Below are positions 1 to 5,847 of a stretch of 11,292 nucleotides of DNA, piece by piece. The stretch covers positions 1-11,292 of the forward strand of contig DJPH01000014.1 in the NCBI GenBank assembly GCA_002439755.1, given 5' to 3'. The position numbers and the translations under genes were made by a program. Below the pieces are notes generated by a model. That model had not been told where the DNA came from. It saw only the letters and a list, made by a program, of their open reading frames with translations, and ran no database searches. Within the stretch, counting starts at the first letter, position 1, and each line of letters opens with the position of its first letter. The DNA is from Prevotellaceae bacterium UBA6417 (GTDB taxonomy: Bacteria; Bacteroidota; Bacteroidia; Bacteroidales; Bacteroidaceae).

Positions 1-75
1 CTCTTGGCAGGAGATACAGATTTTCCAAAATCGGAGAAAAATACAGGCAAGGTGAGTCCTTATGCCGATGGATAA
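1..75 (+). CDS. possible 3' end of an unidentified protein (partial)
   Basis: Frame 1 is open from the first base to a TAA at 73-75 and reads as a 24-residue tail, LLAGDTDFPKSEKNTGKVSP then YADG. I do not recognise the protein. Support is contextual: the stop lies 11 bases before a hairpin at 86-136 that would fit as a terminator between this gene and the convergent marR gene. Frame 3 is also open (to TGA at 78-80), so the reading frame is not certain. The codon choice of frame 1 looks more natural for this genome, but the stretch is too short to prove coding. Confidence 0.35.
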   Translation, partial: LLAGDTDFPKSEKNTGKVSPYADG

Positions 76-85
76 AGTGATGGAT

Positions 86-136
86 GAAAAGCTTCGGGGT
101 TTTCTCCTTTGCGAGGATGAATCCCGAAGCTCTTTC
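86..136. terminator. hairpin between convergent ends, possible bidirectional terminator
   Basis: The arm agcttcggg (90-98) pairs perfectly with cccgaagct (123-131). The stem extends outward by gaaa (86-89) with tttc (133-136) past one bulged base at 132. A small inner stem, tcct (105-108) with agga (114-117), sits in the loop. On the minus strand the stem runs into a short T-rich stretch (cttttc), and on the plus strand ttgttttt follows about 5 bases later. The position, between a possible plus-strand stop at 75 and the marR stop at 164, fits a shared terminator. The T tracts are modest, so strength is uncertain. Confidence 0.5.
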
Positions 137-163
137 AAACTTGTTTTTAGGTATGAGGAGGTG

Positions 164-682
164 CTATTTCCGCTTGTATATGTTGCGCAGGCGGAAGAAT
201 TTCATCAGTTCGGATGCTTCTTGGTGTGTGGCTACTTCACTTTGGTGTTTGAGGTTTTCCATGACAGTATTGAGGCCTTTCTGGGCAGAAGTGATTTCTT
301 CCTGTGTCAATCCGCGCAGGGATGATTTCAGTGTTTTTGACGCTATGTATTGTGCCTGGTCACGAATGGCCAGGCCTTCTTTGGTGATGCGGAGGTAGTT
401 GGAACGCCAATCGACACGACTTTTGAAGCGTTCCAGGATTTTTTTCTCTTCCAATTGGTTGATGAGGCGTGTCATGGTTGTTTTGCTGAAGGAAGTGTCT
501 TCACAAATTTGTTGTTGCGTGGCCACTTCGCGCATGGTTAAAGAGAGCAGCACGTTCCATTGCTCTGCCGAGATGGGTATTCCTGCTTTTTTGAAGTTCT
601 CATTCAACCGGCGGTTCAGGGCCATACTGACTTTGCCGTTCATCAGTGAGAAGACCAATCTGTAGTCAATGCCTGAATCCAT
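164..682 (-). CDS. MarR-family winged-helix transcriptional regulator
   Basis: Predicted 172-residue cytosolic DNA-binding dimer of the MarR family, usually a ligand- or oxidant-responsive repressor. The winged-helix core spans about residues 38-105. A recognition helix lies around SFSKTTMTRLINQLEEKK (64-81), followed by the wing with the family hallmark DxR (D91, R93) in SRVDWRSNYLRIT, and a C-terminal dimerisation helix at about 105-150. Length is normal for the family. The start ATG at 682-680 fits the N-terminal helix; no SD precedes it, as is usual in Bacteroidota. The gene is divergent from rpsF with 153 bases between starts, and no efflux pump or enzyme target is adjacent in this window. 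A perfect palindrome overlaps its -7 element, suggesting autorepression (inference). The inducing ligand cannot be told from sequence. Confidence 0.9.
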   Translation of the reverse strand: MDSGIDYRLVFSLMNGKVSMALNRRLNENFKKAGIPISAEQWNVLLSLTMREVATQQQICEDTSFSKTTMTRLINQLEEKKILERFKSRVDWRSNYLRITKEGLAIRDQAQYIASKTLKSSLRGLTQEEITSAQKGLNTVMENLKHQSEVATHQEASELMKFFRLRNIYKRK

Positions 683-721
683 GATGTAAATATAGTAGAG
701 AAAAAGTATTGGCTAATCTGT

Positions 722-733
722 TTTGCATGCAAA
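722..733. promoter_or_regulatory. palindrome overlapping marR -7 element, candidate MarR operator
   Basis: The sequence tttgcatgcaaa is a perfect 12-bp palindrome. It overlaps the first bases of the marR -7 element (730-737) and lies where the marR transcript would start. MarR proteins typically bind palindromes with TTG/CAA-like half-sites in their own divergent promoter regions, so autorepression is a reasonable inference. Less regular half-sites flank it (ctaa at 713-716, ttag at 735-738). Binding is not shown by sequence alone. Confidence 0.45.
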
Positions 734-737
734 GTTA
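730..737 (-). promoter_or_regulatory. -7 element of the marR promoter
   Basis: Read on the minus strand this is TAACTTTG, an exact match to the Bacteroides primary-sigma -7 consensus TAnnTTTG. It would start transcription near 724, leaving a leader of about 40 bases before the marR ATG. No TTTG is seen at the usual -33 distance, so the promoter may be weak or activator-assisted. Confidence 0.5.
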
Positions 738-757
738 GTGATTCTGTTAGCAAAACA

Positions 758-789
758 TTTGGCCGGTCACAAAAAAATAGCGAACTTTG
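758..789 (+). promoter_or_regulatory. promoter of the rpsF-rpsR-rplI operon
   Basis: TTTG at 758-761 matches the Bacteroides -33 element. A 20-base spacer follows, then GAACTTTG at 782-789, one mismatch from TAnnTTTG. Transcription would start at about 795, giving a leader of roughly 40 bases that is A/T-rich and has no SD before the rpsF ATG. The promoter is about 20 bases from the divergent marR -7 element. Confidence 0.55.
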
Positions 790-835
790 CAGCCGCAAAA
801 TAACTTTTTAGTATAAACAATTTCAAATTCAAAGT

Positions 836-1177
836 ATGAATCAGTACGAGACCGTTTTCATTTTGACTCCCGTTTTGTCTGATGAACAGATGAAGGAAGC
901 GGTTGGGAAGTTCAAGGACTACCTTACTTCCAAAGGTGCCGAGATTCTCTATGAAGAGAATTGGGGCATGCGCAAACTGGCTTATGCCATTGAGAAGAAG
1001 TCGAGTGGCTTCTATGTCGTTTTTGGTTTTAAAGCCGACCCCGCAGTAATCAAGGGGTTTGAAGTAGCTTATCGCCGTGACGAACGCGTGCTTCGCTACA
1101 TCACAGTAAGGATGGAAAAATATGCAGCTGCCTATGCTGCCAAACGTCAATCACTAAAAGCTAACAAGGAGGAATAA
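836..1177 (+). CDS. rpsF: 30S ribosomal protein bS6
   Basis: Small-subunit ribosomal protein bS6, 113 residues. It forms a heterodimer with bS18 on the platform of the 30S subunit near the 3' end of 16S rRNA. The N-terminus MNQYETVFILTPVLSDEQ matches the bS6 family start (first beta strand), and the central MRKLAYAIEKKSSGFYVVFGFKA is the characteristic second half of the ferredoxin-like fold, ending with RDERVLRYITVR. Length is typical, without the long acidic tail of some proteobacterial forms. It is the first gene of an operon with rpsR (2-base gap) and rplI; the priB gene found between them in enterobacteria is absent. The leader has no SD, unlike the next two genes. Confidence 0.97.
   Translation: MNQYETVFILTPVLSDEQMKEAVGKFKDYLTSKGAEILYEENWGMRKLAYAIEKKSSGFYVVFGFKADPAVIKGFEVAYRRDERVLRYITVRMEKYAAAYAAKRQSLKANKEE
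1166..1172 (+). promoter_or_regulatory. strong Shine-Dalgarno of rpsR
   Basis: AAGGAGG, fully complementary to the 16S anti-SD core, lies 7 bases before the rpsR ATG and within the last codons of rpsF. Such sequences are rare in Bacteroidota, where most genes lack an SD. Confidence 0.8.
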
Positions 1178-1179
1178 TC

Positions 1180-1452
1180 ATGGCGGAAGAGAAAAATTCA
1201 GAAATCAGGTATTTGACTCCACCTTCAGTGGATCTGAAGAAAAAGAAGTATTGTCGTTTCAAGAAAAGCGGTATCAAATATATTGATTATAAAGATCCCG
1301 AATTCTTGAAGAAGTTCTTGAACGAACAAGGCAAGATACTTCCCCGTCGTATTACGGGTACTTCTTTGAAATATCAACGCCGTGTGGCACAAGCTGTGAA
1401 AAGAGCGCGCCATTTGGCTTTGCTTCCATTTGTAACTGACTTGATGAAATAA
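1180..1452 (+). CDS. rpsR: 30S ribosomal protein bS18
   Basis: Small-subunit ribosomal protein bS18, 90 residues, partner of bS6 on the 30S platform. The family signature is visible at about residues 32-59: YIDYKDPEFLKKFLNEQGKI followed by LPRRITGT. After it comes the basic C-terminal stretch LKYQRRVAQAVKRARHLALL, which contacts 16S rRNA. The N-terminus is a basic extension with a KKKKYCRFKK segment. It starts 2 bases after the rpsF stop and has a strong AAGGAGG SD at 1166-1172 inside the rpsF tail, so translation is probably coupled or SD-driven. The rplI gene follows after 14 bases with an identical SD arrangement. Confidence 0.97.
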   Translation: MAEEKNSEIRYLTPPSVDLKKKKYCRFKKSGIKYIDYKDPEFLKKFLNEQGKILPRRITGTSLKYQRRVAQAVKRARHLALLPFVTDLMK

Positions 1453-1459
1453 AAGGAGG
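1453..1459 (+). promoter_or_regulatory. strong Shine-Dalgarno of rplI
   Basis: AAGGAGG begins directly after the rpsR stop codon and lies 7 bases before the rplI ATG, the same core and spacing as in front of rpsR. Confidence 0.8.
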
Positions 1460-1466
1460 GATATTT

Positions 1467-1916
1467 ATGGAAATCATATTGAAAGAAGACGTTATAGGAT
1501 TAGGCTATAAGAACGACATCGTAAATGTGAAAGATGGCTATGGCCGTAATTTCTTGATCCCGACAGGTAAGGCAGTCATTGCTTCTGAACCGGCAAAGAA
1601 AGTGCTGGCTGAAAACTTGAAGCAGCGTGCGCACAAATTGGCAAAGATCAAAGAGGATGCTCAGGCATTGGCTGATAAGTTGGCTGCTATCGAGACCATT
1701 ATTATTCCGATGAAAGTGAGCGCAACCGGTGTTATTTACGGTTCTGTAAATAATGTGCAAATTGCGGACAAGCTTAAGGAAAGAGGCTTTGACATAGATC
1801 GCAAGACTATTCTTGTGCATGATGTGAAACAGGTAGGTGCTTATACGGCAACTGTAAAGCTGCACAAGGAGGTTTCTGTTGAGATTCCTTTTGAAGTGGT
1901 TGCAGAAGAGGCTTAG
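1467..1916 (+). CDS. rplI: 50S ribosomal protein bL9
   Basis: Large-subunit ribosomal protein bL9, 149 residues, the same length as the E. coli protein. The N-terminal domain carries the bL9 signature GLGYKNDIVNVKDGYGRNFL followed by IPTGKA (about residues 12-37). It is joined by a long charged central helix (about 42-75, PAKKVLAENLKQRAHKLAKI) to the C-terminal rRNA-binding domain with GVIYGSVNNVQIADKLKERG. bL9 binds 23S rRNA near the base of the L1 stalk and helps maintain reading frame. It is the last gene of the rpsF operon; the tandem hairpins after its stop end the transcript. Its SD is perfect AAGGAGG at 7-base spacing. Confidence 0.97.
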   Translation: MEIILKEDVIGLGYKNDIVNVKDGYGRNFLIPTGKAVIASEPAKKVLAENLKQRAHKLAKIKEDAQALADKLAAIETIIIPMKVSATGVIYGSVNNVQIADKLKERGFDIDRKTILVHDVKQVGAYTATVKLHKEVSVEIPFEVVAEEA

Positions 1917-1927
1917 CGAGATAATTG

Positions 1928-1960
1928 ATGCTTCATGAGAGAAATCACACGGTGAAGCAT
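1928..1960 (+). repeat. inverted repeat (hairpin) after rplI
   Basis: atgcttca (1928-1935) pairs perfectly with tgaagcat (1953-1960) around a 17-base loop. It lies between the rplI stop and the stronger terminator hairpin. It has no T tract of its own and may act as an RNA 3'-end stabiliser or be incidental. Confidence 0.4.
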
Positions 1961-1972
1961 ATGTAGAATATG

Positions 1973-2017
1973 AGCAACGCGAGAGAGCATGGTTCTTTCG
2001 CGTTGCTTTGGTTTATT
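1973..2017 (+). terminator. intrinsic terminator of the rpsF-rpsR-rplI operon
   Basis: agcaacgcga (1973-1982) pairs perfectly with tcgcgttgct (1998-2007). Inner pairs extend the stem to about 14 bp with one G-T pair. The T-rich stretch ttggtttatt follows. The strand and position, 57 bases after rplI, fit a rho-independent terminator. The descending arm also contains TTGCTTTG (2003-2010), one mismatch from the -7 consensus, which could serve the next gene, for which no better promoter is visible. Confidence 0.8.
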
Positions 2018-2043
2018 AGGGTTGAAGAAAAAAGAGGTGTTCC

Positions 2044-3261
2044 ATGATTAAATATGCGATGCGATTGTTATTGATGGTGGTCGTGATGCTGTTTTTTACG
2101 GCTTGTGGCAAGAAACGTGTTGAGAGAAGCAGTGAACGAAAAGATACAATAGCAATCGATGTTACATTGCCGGCGAGAATAGACAGCAGCATGCAGAAGA
2201 TGCATCCTCTGCATAAGACGGCCGTTTATGTGTATGACCTGACGGCCGACAAACCGATTTATGGATTTCAGGAAAAGGAGCCTATGCCGACGGCTTCGTG
2301 TATGAAGCTGCTGACGGGCATCGCAGCGCAGCATTTGCTGACGCAACGATTTACGTTTAATACGGAAATGTATGCTGACGGGAGATTGAAAGATGGCACA
2401 TTCTATGGAACGATTGCTTTAAAGGATGGTCTGGATCCTCAGCTGTCGGCTCCTGATTTGCTGGAGTTTGCCAAAAGGCTGAGAAAACAAGGCGTAAAAG
2501 TAATAAAGGGCAGATTGCTGGCAGACTTGTTGCTTCCCAATGCCATACAGGCCGAAGAACATTGGTTTCCGTGGGACTTGGAAAAGTCGAGGCACGGCTT
2601 GTTCTTCCAAGGTGGTGACTATGTGCTGCGGCAAATAAAAAGACAATTCCGGGCTGCCGGTATTGCTGTTCCTGACAGTTGCGTGCAACTTGGGCGGGTT
2701 TCCAAAGGCATGAAACGGGTCTTCAGGTATAAGCGTCCGCTTCGACTTATTGTGGAACGCATGTGGAAAAACAGTTCCAATACGCAGAGTACAGGCTTGT
2801 TGTGTGCTATAGGCAACCGGTATAATCCTCAAGAGCATCCTGCACAAGCCGGGGTCGCCTATCTGCGTAAGTTCATGGCGGATGAAATACATGCAGATTC
2901 GACATTTACAATCCATGACGGGTGTGGCCTTTGTACGCATAACCGGCTTTCGCCTGAGCATCTTGTGGCTCTGTTGCGTTATGGTTACCGGCATGAGCCT
3001 ATTTACCGGTGGCTGAACAGGTTGCTGCCTCTTTCCGGAGTTGATGGCACTTTGCGCTACGAGCTGACACATGCTTCGACGCGTGGTAAGGTACGTGCCA
3101 AGACAGGAACTTTGTCACATCCTTACGGCATCAGCACCTTGTCGGGCTTCTGTCCCGGGAAAAACGGACACATGTTGGCGTTTTCCATCATGAACAGTGA
3201 AATGTCTGTGCTTGATGCTCATGTTATCCAGCGGAAGTTGTGCCAGACATTTGTCAAGTAA
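2044..3261 (+). CDS. PBP4-like D-Ala-D-Ala carboxypeptidase/endopeptidase, lipoprotein
   Basis: Penicillin-binding protein of the PBP4 (DacB, peptidase S13) class, 405 residues, predicted to trim or cleave peptidoglycan peptides in the periplasm. The N-terminus MIKYAMRLLLMVVVMLFFTA ends in a lipobox with Cys21 (TAC-GKK), so the protein is probably lipid-anchored. The three catalytic motifs are present: SxxK at S85-C-M-K88, SxN at S244-S-N246 and KTG at 353-355. DGCGLCTHNRLSP (292-304) corresponds to the family's DGSGLSRxNRxSP. The SxxK-SxN distance is about 160 residues against about 245 in E. coli PBP4, so the inserted domains II/III are shortened, while the SxN-KTG distance is normal. A GAGGTG sequence at 2034-2039 gives a partial SD at short spacing. 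It is convergent with the SGNH gene, with a 23-base gap and no clear terminator. The exact specificity is inferred from the family. Confidence 0.9.
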   Translation: MIKYAMRLLLMVVVMLFFTACGKKRVERSSERKDTIAIDVTLPARIDSSMQKMHPLHKTAVYVYDLTADKPIYGFQEKEPMPTASCMKLLTGIAAQHLLTQRFTFNTEMYADGRLKDGTFYGTIALKDGLDPQLSAPDLLEFAKRLRKQGVKVIKGRLLADLLLPNAIQAEEHWFPWDLEKSRHGLFFQGGDYVLRQIKRQFRAAGIAVPDSCVQLGRVSKGMKRVFRYKRPLRLIVERMWKNSSNTQSTGLLCAIGNRYNPQEHPAQAGVAYLRKFMADEIHADSTFTIHDGCGLCTHNRLSPEHLVALLRYGYRHEPIYRWLNRLLPLSGVDGTLRYELTHASTRGKVRAKTGTLSHPYGISTLSGFCPGKNGHMLAFSIMNSEMSVLDAHVIQRKLCQTFVK

Positions 3262-3284
3262 ACAAGTTGTTGGCGCGTTTCCTT

Positions 3285-5060
3285 TCAGCGTGCAAGCACC
3301 TTCTTCAGTCCTTTGGCTATTTGGGTATATCCTTTTTCATTCGGATGCAATCCTTCCCGGAATAATGTCGGGTCTATCTTTCCGCTGCCGTCTTTTAGTG
3401 TCAGATAAGATGTAAGGTCAACCAGGTCTGTGTGAGAGTCAAGTGGCAAAAGCTTTTCAATAAGGTCGTTTGTCCTCTTGACCTTTTCTTCATGGCCTTT
3501 GGCCGGGTATATTTTAATCACGTGCAATTGGGCTTGTGGCTGGCGCCTGCGTATGAGTCGTGCCAGCGCAACCACGCCATTGGCAATGTCTTCTTCCTTA
3601 TCTCCGATGTTGTTGATGCCAATCAGCAGGCAGATGTGCTTGGGTTGGCATCCTTCCAACTCACCATGGAATATGCGCCAAAAGACATTTTCGATGCGGT
3701 CCCACCCGAATCCCATGTTCGTTACGCGGCGTTTGCCGAAAAACTTGTTCCATGTGTTGCCGCCGAATTTGTTGGAATAGGGGTGGCCGCCCCAGAAATG
3801 AGTGATGGAATTGCCTATCATCAGGATTTCAGGGTCGGTTGTGTGGTTGAGGCGTATGACTTCGTTGTGTCTTGGAAACCATTCATAGCATGCATCCCTG
3901 CGTTGGCGAATTGGAGGATAACGCTTGTCGGGGGCATCTTCGGGCAGCATTTCTCTTAGCTTCTTCTCGTAGGCTTTGGCATATTGCATGTTGCCGATGT
4001 CGTTGGGGTGTGTTCCTTCAATCATGGCATCTTCAGTAAATCCTATTTCTTTGTGGGAGAGATAGAACAGTCCCTTGATGCCTTCGGATAGCATCTGGTT
4101 GTATGCTTTGCGCAAATAGGCATCGCCTTTGCGATATTCGGCGTCGATGTCGGGGCAGAAGACGTTGTCGGGCGATCCACAGCTTTCAACCAGTAGGATA
4201 GGAGCGGTGCTTTTTTGACGCAGCTTTTTTACACCGGCAATGATGCGCTTGCAGATGTCTTCGCCTAAGTTGTAGCTGTTGGGCATAGGGTCAAAGATAT
4301 ATGCACGTGCATCGATTTCACTCATGGCATCGAATAGTGGCGGCTCCATGAGGGCCGACCCTGAGAAGCCTAAGTTGATGACGGGATATTCGGTCTCGCG
4401 TTGCAGGATGTTGGTCCACATCAGGCCGGGGCGCGAAGGTGATGCTCCTTGTGCAATGGAACTTCCGTAGACAACAATCGGACGTTCTGCAGACTGATGT
4501 AAAAATTGGAAAGGTGTGCCTTTGGGAACACCGATCTTTAGGGACTTCACTGTGTTGTATGGGGGTAAGAAGATCTGGAAGTCCAATCCTCTATTTGCAA
4601 ATTCAGGCATTTTGATGCGGCGGAAAGTGAAAGTGATGGTGTCTCCCGTTTTGTTTCCGAAGTTCCATCCCATGTGGTTGCCAATCCAATGTGTGTGCCC
4701 ATTGGCATCGGTAGCATACAAGTCAACTCCGGAGTGGTTGAGCGGAGCCATGTTCTTGTAGCGTGCGTCAGATTGCAAAGTGTATTTTACCTGTATTTCC
4801 GGGGCAGTCGAGAGAAAGCGAATTGACAGTCCGGCACTTTGTCGGGATAATCCCCACACGGCTTTGGGCATAACTTTCTGAAAACGTTCGGGCATGCGAA
4901 CGTAATTTTTGCCGTTTTCCACGTTCCAGGCCCTGCCGCTGATATATGGTGTGTCGCATTCCAACGGATCAAACCAAACCATTTCCGTTTGTGCTGCTCC
5001 GGGGGCTACTGTCAGCAAAAAGAGAGTAAGCAGCACGGTTGTTCTTATTGTACACTTCAT
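3285..5060 (-). CDS. secreted double-SGNH/GDSL hydrolase (GxDLY + two esterase domains)
   Basis: Predicted exported esterase of 591 residues. The chosen ATG at 5060 begins a clear signal peptide (MKCTIRTTVLLTLFLLTVAP, GAAQ); the frame stays open upstream to 5267, but that extension lies over the promoter and overlaps rpe. Residues 25-190 form the GxDLY-type beta domain (SGVDLYATD, 110-118). The first SGNH domain (about 193-372) has block I YGSSIAQG with likely nucleophile S201, block II GFSGSALM, an Asn in DPMPN (N261) and EGTHPND with H351. The second SGNH domain (about 409-591) has GNSIT (S418), NMGFGWD, GINNIG (N483) and EGLHPN (H572). Both DxxH motifs have Glu in place of Asp (E348, E569). 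Such proteins often deacylate carbohydrates; the substrate is unknown and no sugar-utilisation genes are adjacent. It is divergent from rpe, with its own -7 element. Confidence 0.88.
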   Translation of the reverse strand: MKCTIRTTVLLTLFLLTVAPGAAQTEMVWFDPLECDTPYISGRAWNVENGKNYVRMPERFQKVMPKAVWGLSRQSAGLSIRFLSTAPEIQVKYTLQSDARYKNMAPLNHSGVDLYATDANGHTHWIGNHMGWNFGNKTGDTITFTFRRIKMPEFANRGLDFQIFLPPYNTVKSLKIGVPKGTPFQFLHQSAERPIVVYGSSIAQGASPSRPGLMWTNILQRETEYPVINLGFSGSALMEPPLFDAMSEIDARAYIFDPMPNSYNLGEDICKRIIAGVKKLRQKSTAPILLVESCGSPDNVFCPDIDAEYRKGDAYLRKAYNQMLSEGIKGLFYLSHKEIGFTEDAMIEGTHPNDIGNMQYAKAYEKKLREMLPEDAPDKRYPPIRQRRDACYEWFPRHNEVIRLNHTTDPEILMIGNSITHFWGGHPYSNKFGGNTWNKFFGKRRVTNMGFGWDRIENVFWRIFHGELEGCQPKHICLLIGINNIGDKEEDIANGVVALARLIRRRQPQAQLHVIKIYPAKGHEEKVKRTNDLIEKLLPLDSHTDLVDLTSYLTLKDGSGKIDPTLFREGLHPNEKGYTQIAKGLKKVLAR

Positions 5061-5093
5061 GTTGTTGTAAGTAATTATGTTCAAAAGAGGTTT

Positions 5094-5101
5094 CAAAGTT
5101 A
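5094..5101 (-). promoter_or_regulatory. -7 element of the SGNH hydrolase promoter
   Basis: On the minus strand this reads TAACTTTG, an exact TAnnTTTG match, 33 bases before the signal-peptide ATG at 5060. Its position supports that ATG over the upstream in-frame starts, which would lie before the promoter. No -33 TTTG is evident. Confidence 0.5.
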
Positions 5102-5155
5102 CCATTTTCCAAGAAATAAACCTTGAAAATAAGGGGCTATCATGATGAAAAGCCG

Positions 5156-5163
5156 TAATTTTG
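5156..5163 (+). promoter_or_regulatory. -7 element of the rpe-comEC promoter
   Basis: TAATTTTG matches TAnnTTTG exactly and lies 18 bases before the rpe ATG at 5182. It overlaps the in-frame TTG at 5161, which therefore cannot be the translation start if this promoter is used. The leader would be only about 10-15 bases. No -33 TTTG is visible. Confidence 0.5.
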
Positions 5164-5181
5164 CATAAAATCAGAAAGCTC

Positions 5182-5847
5182 ATGCGAAGAAGAATGCTTG
5201 CGCCGTCGTTGCTTTCGGCCGATTTCGGCCATTTGGCCGACGATGTTGAAATGCTCAACAGCAGCAATTGTGATTGGTATCATTTGGATGTGATGGACGG
5301 GGTGTTTGTTCCTAACATCAGTTTCGGCTTCCCTGTGATGGAAGCTATCAAGCGTGTTGCCACGAAGCCCCTGGACGTTCATTTGATGATTGAGCATCCC
5401 GAAAAGTTTATCCGTCAAGTAAAGCAACTTGGTGCATTGACAATGAATGTTCATCAAGAGGCATGTGTGCATCTGCACCGTGTATTGCAGCAGATAAGGG
5501 ATGCCGGAATGATGGCCGGAGTCACTTTGAATCCTGCCACCCCTGTTTCGGTTCTGGAGGATTGTATAGGCGAGGCCGACCTGGTGATGCTTATGTCCGT
5601 GAACCCCGGATTTGGCGGACAGAAGTTTATAGAGCATACATATGAGAAGCTTGCACGTCTGCGGGAGATGATAGACAGCAGGAACCTGCAAGTGCTTATC
5701 GAGGTAGACGGCGGGGTATGTCGTGAGAATGCCGGGCTTCTTTATGCTGCGGGTGCAGATGTGCTTGTTGCGGGAAGTGCGGTTTTTCGTGCCGAAGACC
5801 CTGTCGGCGAGATTGATTATTTGAAGGGCAGTGCCGCTGTTGTATAG
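5182..5847 (+). CDS. rpe: ribulose-phosphate 3-epimerase
   Basis: Cytosolic metal-dependent enzyme that interconverts ribulose 5-phosphate and xylulose 5-phosphate in the pentose phosphate pathway. The 221 residues have the complete TIM-barrel signature: APSLLSADFGHL (7-18, S9), WYHLDVMDGVFVPNISFG (32-49, metal ligands H34 and D36), LDVHLMIEHPE (H67), MSVNPGFGGQKF (138-149) and IEVDGGV (D176), ending with the phosphate-binding GADVLVAGSAVF. The ATG at 5182 gives an N-terminus of the same length as E. coli Rpe. The alternative TTG at 5161 overlaps the promoter. comEC starts inside the last codons (17-base overlap), so the two genes are probably co-transcribed and translationally coupled. Confidence 0.96.
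   Translation: MRRRMLAPSLLSADFGHLADDVEMLNSSNCDWYHLDVMDGVFVPNISFGFPVMEAIKRVATKPLDVHLMIEHPEKFIRQVKQLGALTMNVHQEACVHLHRVLQQIRDAGMMAGVTLNPATPVSVLEDCIGEADLVMLMSVNPGFGGQKFIEHTYEKLARLREMIDSRNLQVLIEVDGGVCRENAGLLYAAGADVLVAGSAVFRAEDPVGEIDYLKGSAAVV

Noticed and set aside
786..799. tttgc-agcc-gcaaa hairpin with CCG before rpsF, considered as an S6:S18 leader binding site
   Set aside because: It overlaps the -7 element, so most of it would not be in the mRNA, and the asymmetric bulge of the known S6 leader motif is not seen.
2419..3072. Minus-strand open frame of 217 codons opposite the PBP4-like gene
   Set aside because: It is a shadow of a gene with three intact catalytic motifs, without promoter or recognisable protein features.
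5061..5267. N-terminal extension of the SGNH hydrolase to an ATG at 5267
   Set aside because: It runs over the promoter and into rpe, and would bury the clear signal peptide that begins at 5060.
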